Shown here: in pieces, positions 40,523-40,739 of the stretch
Layout: every line of letters begins with the position of its first letter
How positions within the stretch are numbered: the stretch's first letter is position 1
IMG/VR virus record: IMGVR_UViG_3300037493_001560
Span: 1 to 40,739 of that record
Source of the DNA: a virus
DNA: 40,739 nt
Reading direction: 5' to 3' (one strand)
Notes under the pieces: model-generated
Told to the model about the DNA's origin: nothing
The model's database searches: none
Seen by the model: only the letters and a program-made list of their open reading frames with translations
Made by a program: the position numbers and the translations under genes

Positions 40523-40739
40523 ATGGCTACTACAGCAGCCCCATACGGTCTTCGTCCTATCAATCTAATTGGTGGTCAGCAATTTGCTGGCTCAACACGT
40601 CAATTAAAAATTGCTAGCGGTTATGCTGCTAACATTTTTTACGGTGATGTTGTTGCAATTGGTGTAGACGGAACTATCGTAAAAGTAACAAACGTAGGTA
40701 CAAACGCGGATGCATTCCCAGCTGGTACAGTTGGTGTGT
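40523..40739 (+). CDS. Major capsid protein, 3'-partial
   Basis: The frame runs off the right edge; 72 residues are visible, MATTAAPYGLRPINLIGG and then a beta-rich segment (STRQLKIASGYAANIFYGDVVAIGVDG). The N-terminus matches the opening of a coat-protein family of tailed phages. AAGGAG lies 7 bases upstream, the strongest ribosome binding site in this block, as expected for an abundant coat protein. Confidence 0.76.
   Translation, partial: MATTAAPYGLRPINLIGGQQFAGSTRQLKIASGYAANIFYGDVVAIGVDGTIVKVTNVGTNADAFPAGTVGV

Overview
The window is a large, gene-dense piece of a tailed double-stranded DNA phage genome (Caudoviricetes), almost certainly virulent in lifestyle as far as it can be seen. There is a terminase/portal/scaffold/coat block, a complete phage replication set, and no integrase, CI-like repressor, ribosomal or metabolic housekeeping gene. 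No lysis gene and no phage RNA polymerase are present, so the window is not the whole genome or is opened inside the structural block. Both window edges cut structural genes, and the two halves of the late region would join if the genome is circularly permuted. The promoters are sigma70-like. A leader element resembles the rRNA boxA of betaproteobacteria, so a betaproteobacterial (possibly freshwater) host is my best but weak guess.

Layout. (1) 1-8703, + strand: the end of a virion-associated gene and a 2470-residue polyvalent virion protein, closed by a bidirectional terminator at 8709-8732. (2) 8797-15570, - strand: primase-helicase, SSB-like protein, HTH protein and SNF2 helicase, with a promoter near 13964-13992. 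(3) 15593-20431, - strand: nucleases (HNH, Cas4-like, VRR-NUC), family A DNA polymerase and zinc-finger proteins. (4) 20432-20665: a non-coding control region with an 18-bp perfect palindrome. (5) 20666-26591, - strand: a dense run of small genes, many overlapping by ATGA. Seven of the small genes in the window encode fewer than 60 residues. (6) 26591-30337, - strand: a MoxR-type AAA+ ATPase, a 286-residue partner and a VWA/HExxH metallopeptidase-like protein, preceded by two small paralogous genes. (7) 30338-31814: a 1.4-kb non-coding control region with a near-consensus promoter, an rrn-like boxA leader, 15 GTTCC/GGAAC boxes beside an AT-rich stretch (candidate origin), a long inverted repeat and a terminator. 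(8) 31815-32510, - strand: one stand-alone gene with its own promoter and terminator. (9) 32881-40739, + strand: terminase small and large subunits, portal, GroES-like co-chaperonin, scaffold and coat start, with two HNH genes inserted.

How it works together. Early transcription probably runs leftward from promoters at 32559-32587 and 30972-31000, with internal promoters at about 24036-24064 and 13964-13992. It supplies the MoxR/VWA module, many small host-interaction candidates and then the replication proteins. Late genes run rightward from the divergent region 32588-32880 through terminase and head genes, presumably around to the left end, and meet the early transcripts at 8709-8732.

The most unusual items are the dispersed palindrome with core CTCTTATATAAGAG (five exact copies, one degenerate copy and one half-site, all between 27.8 and 32.6 kb), the rrn-like boxA leader, the GTTCC box array, and the MoxR / 286-residue protein / VWA-metallopeptidase cassette whose cistrons are separated by those palindromes.
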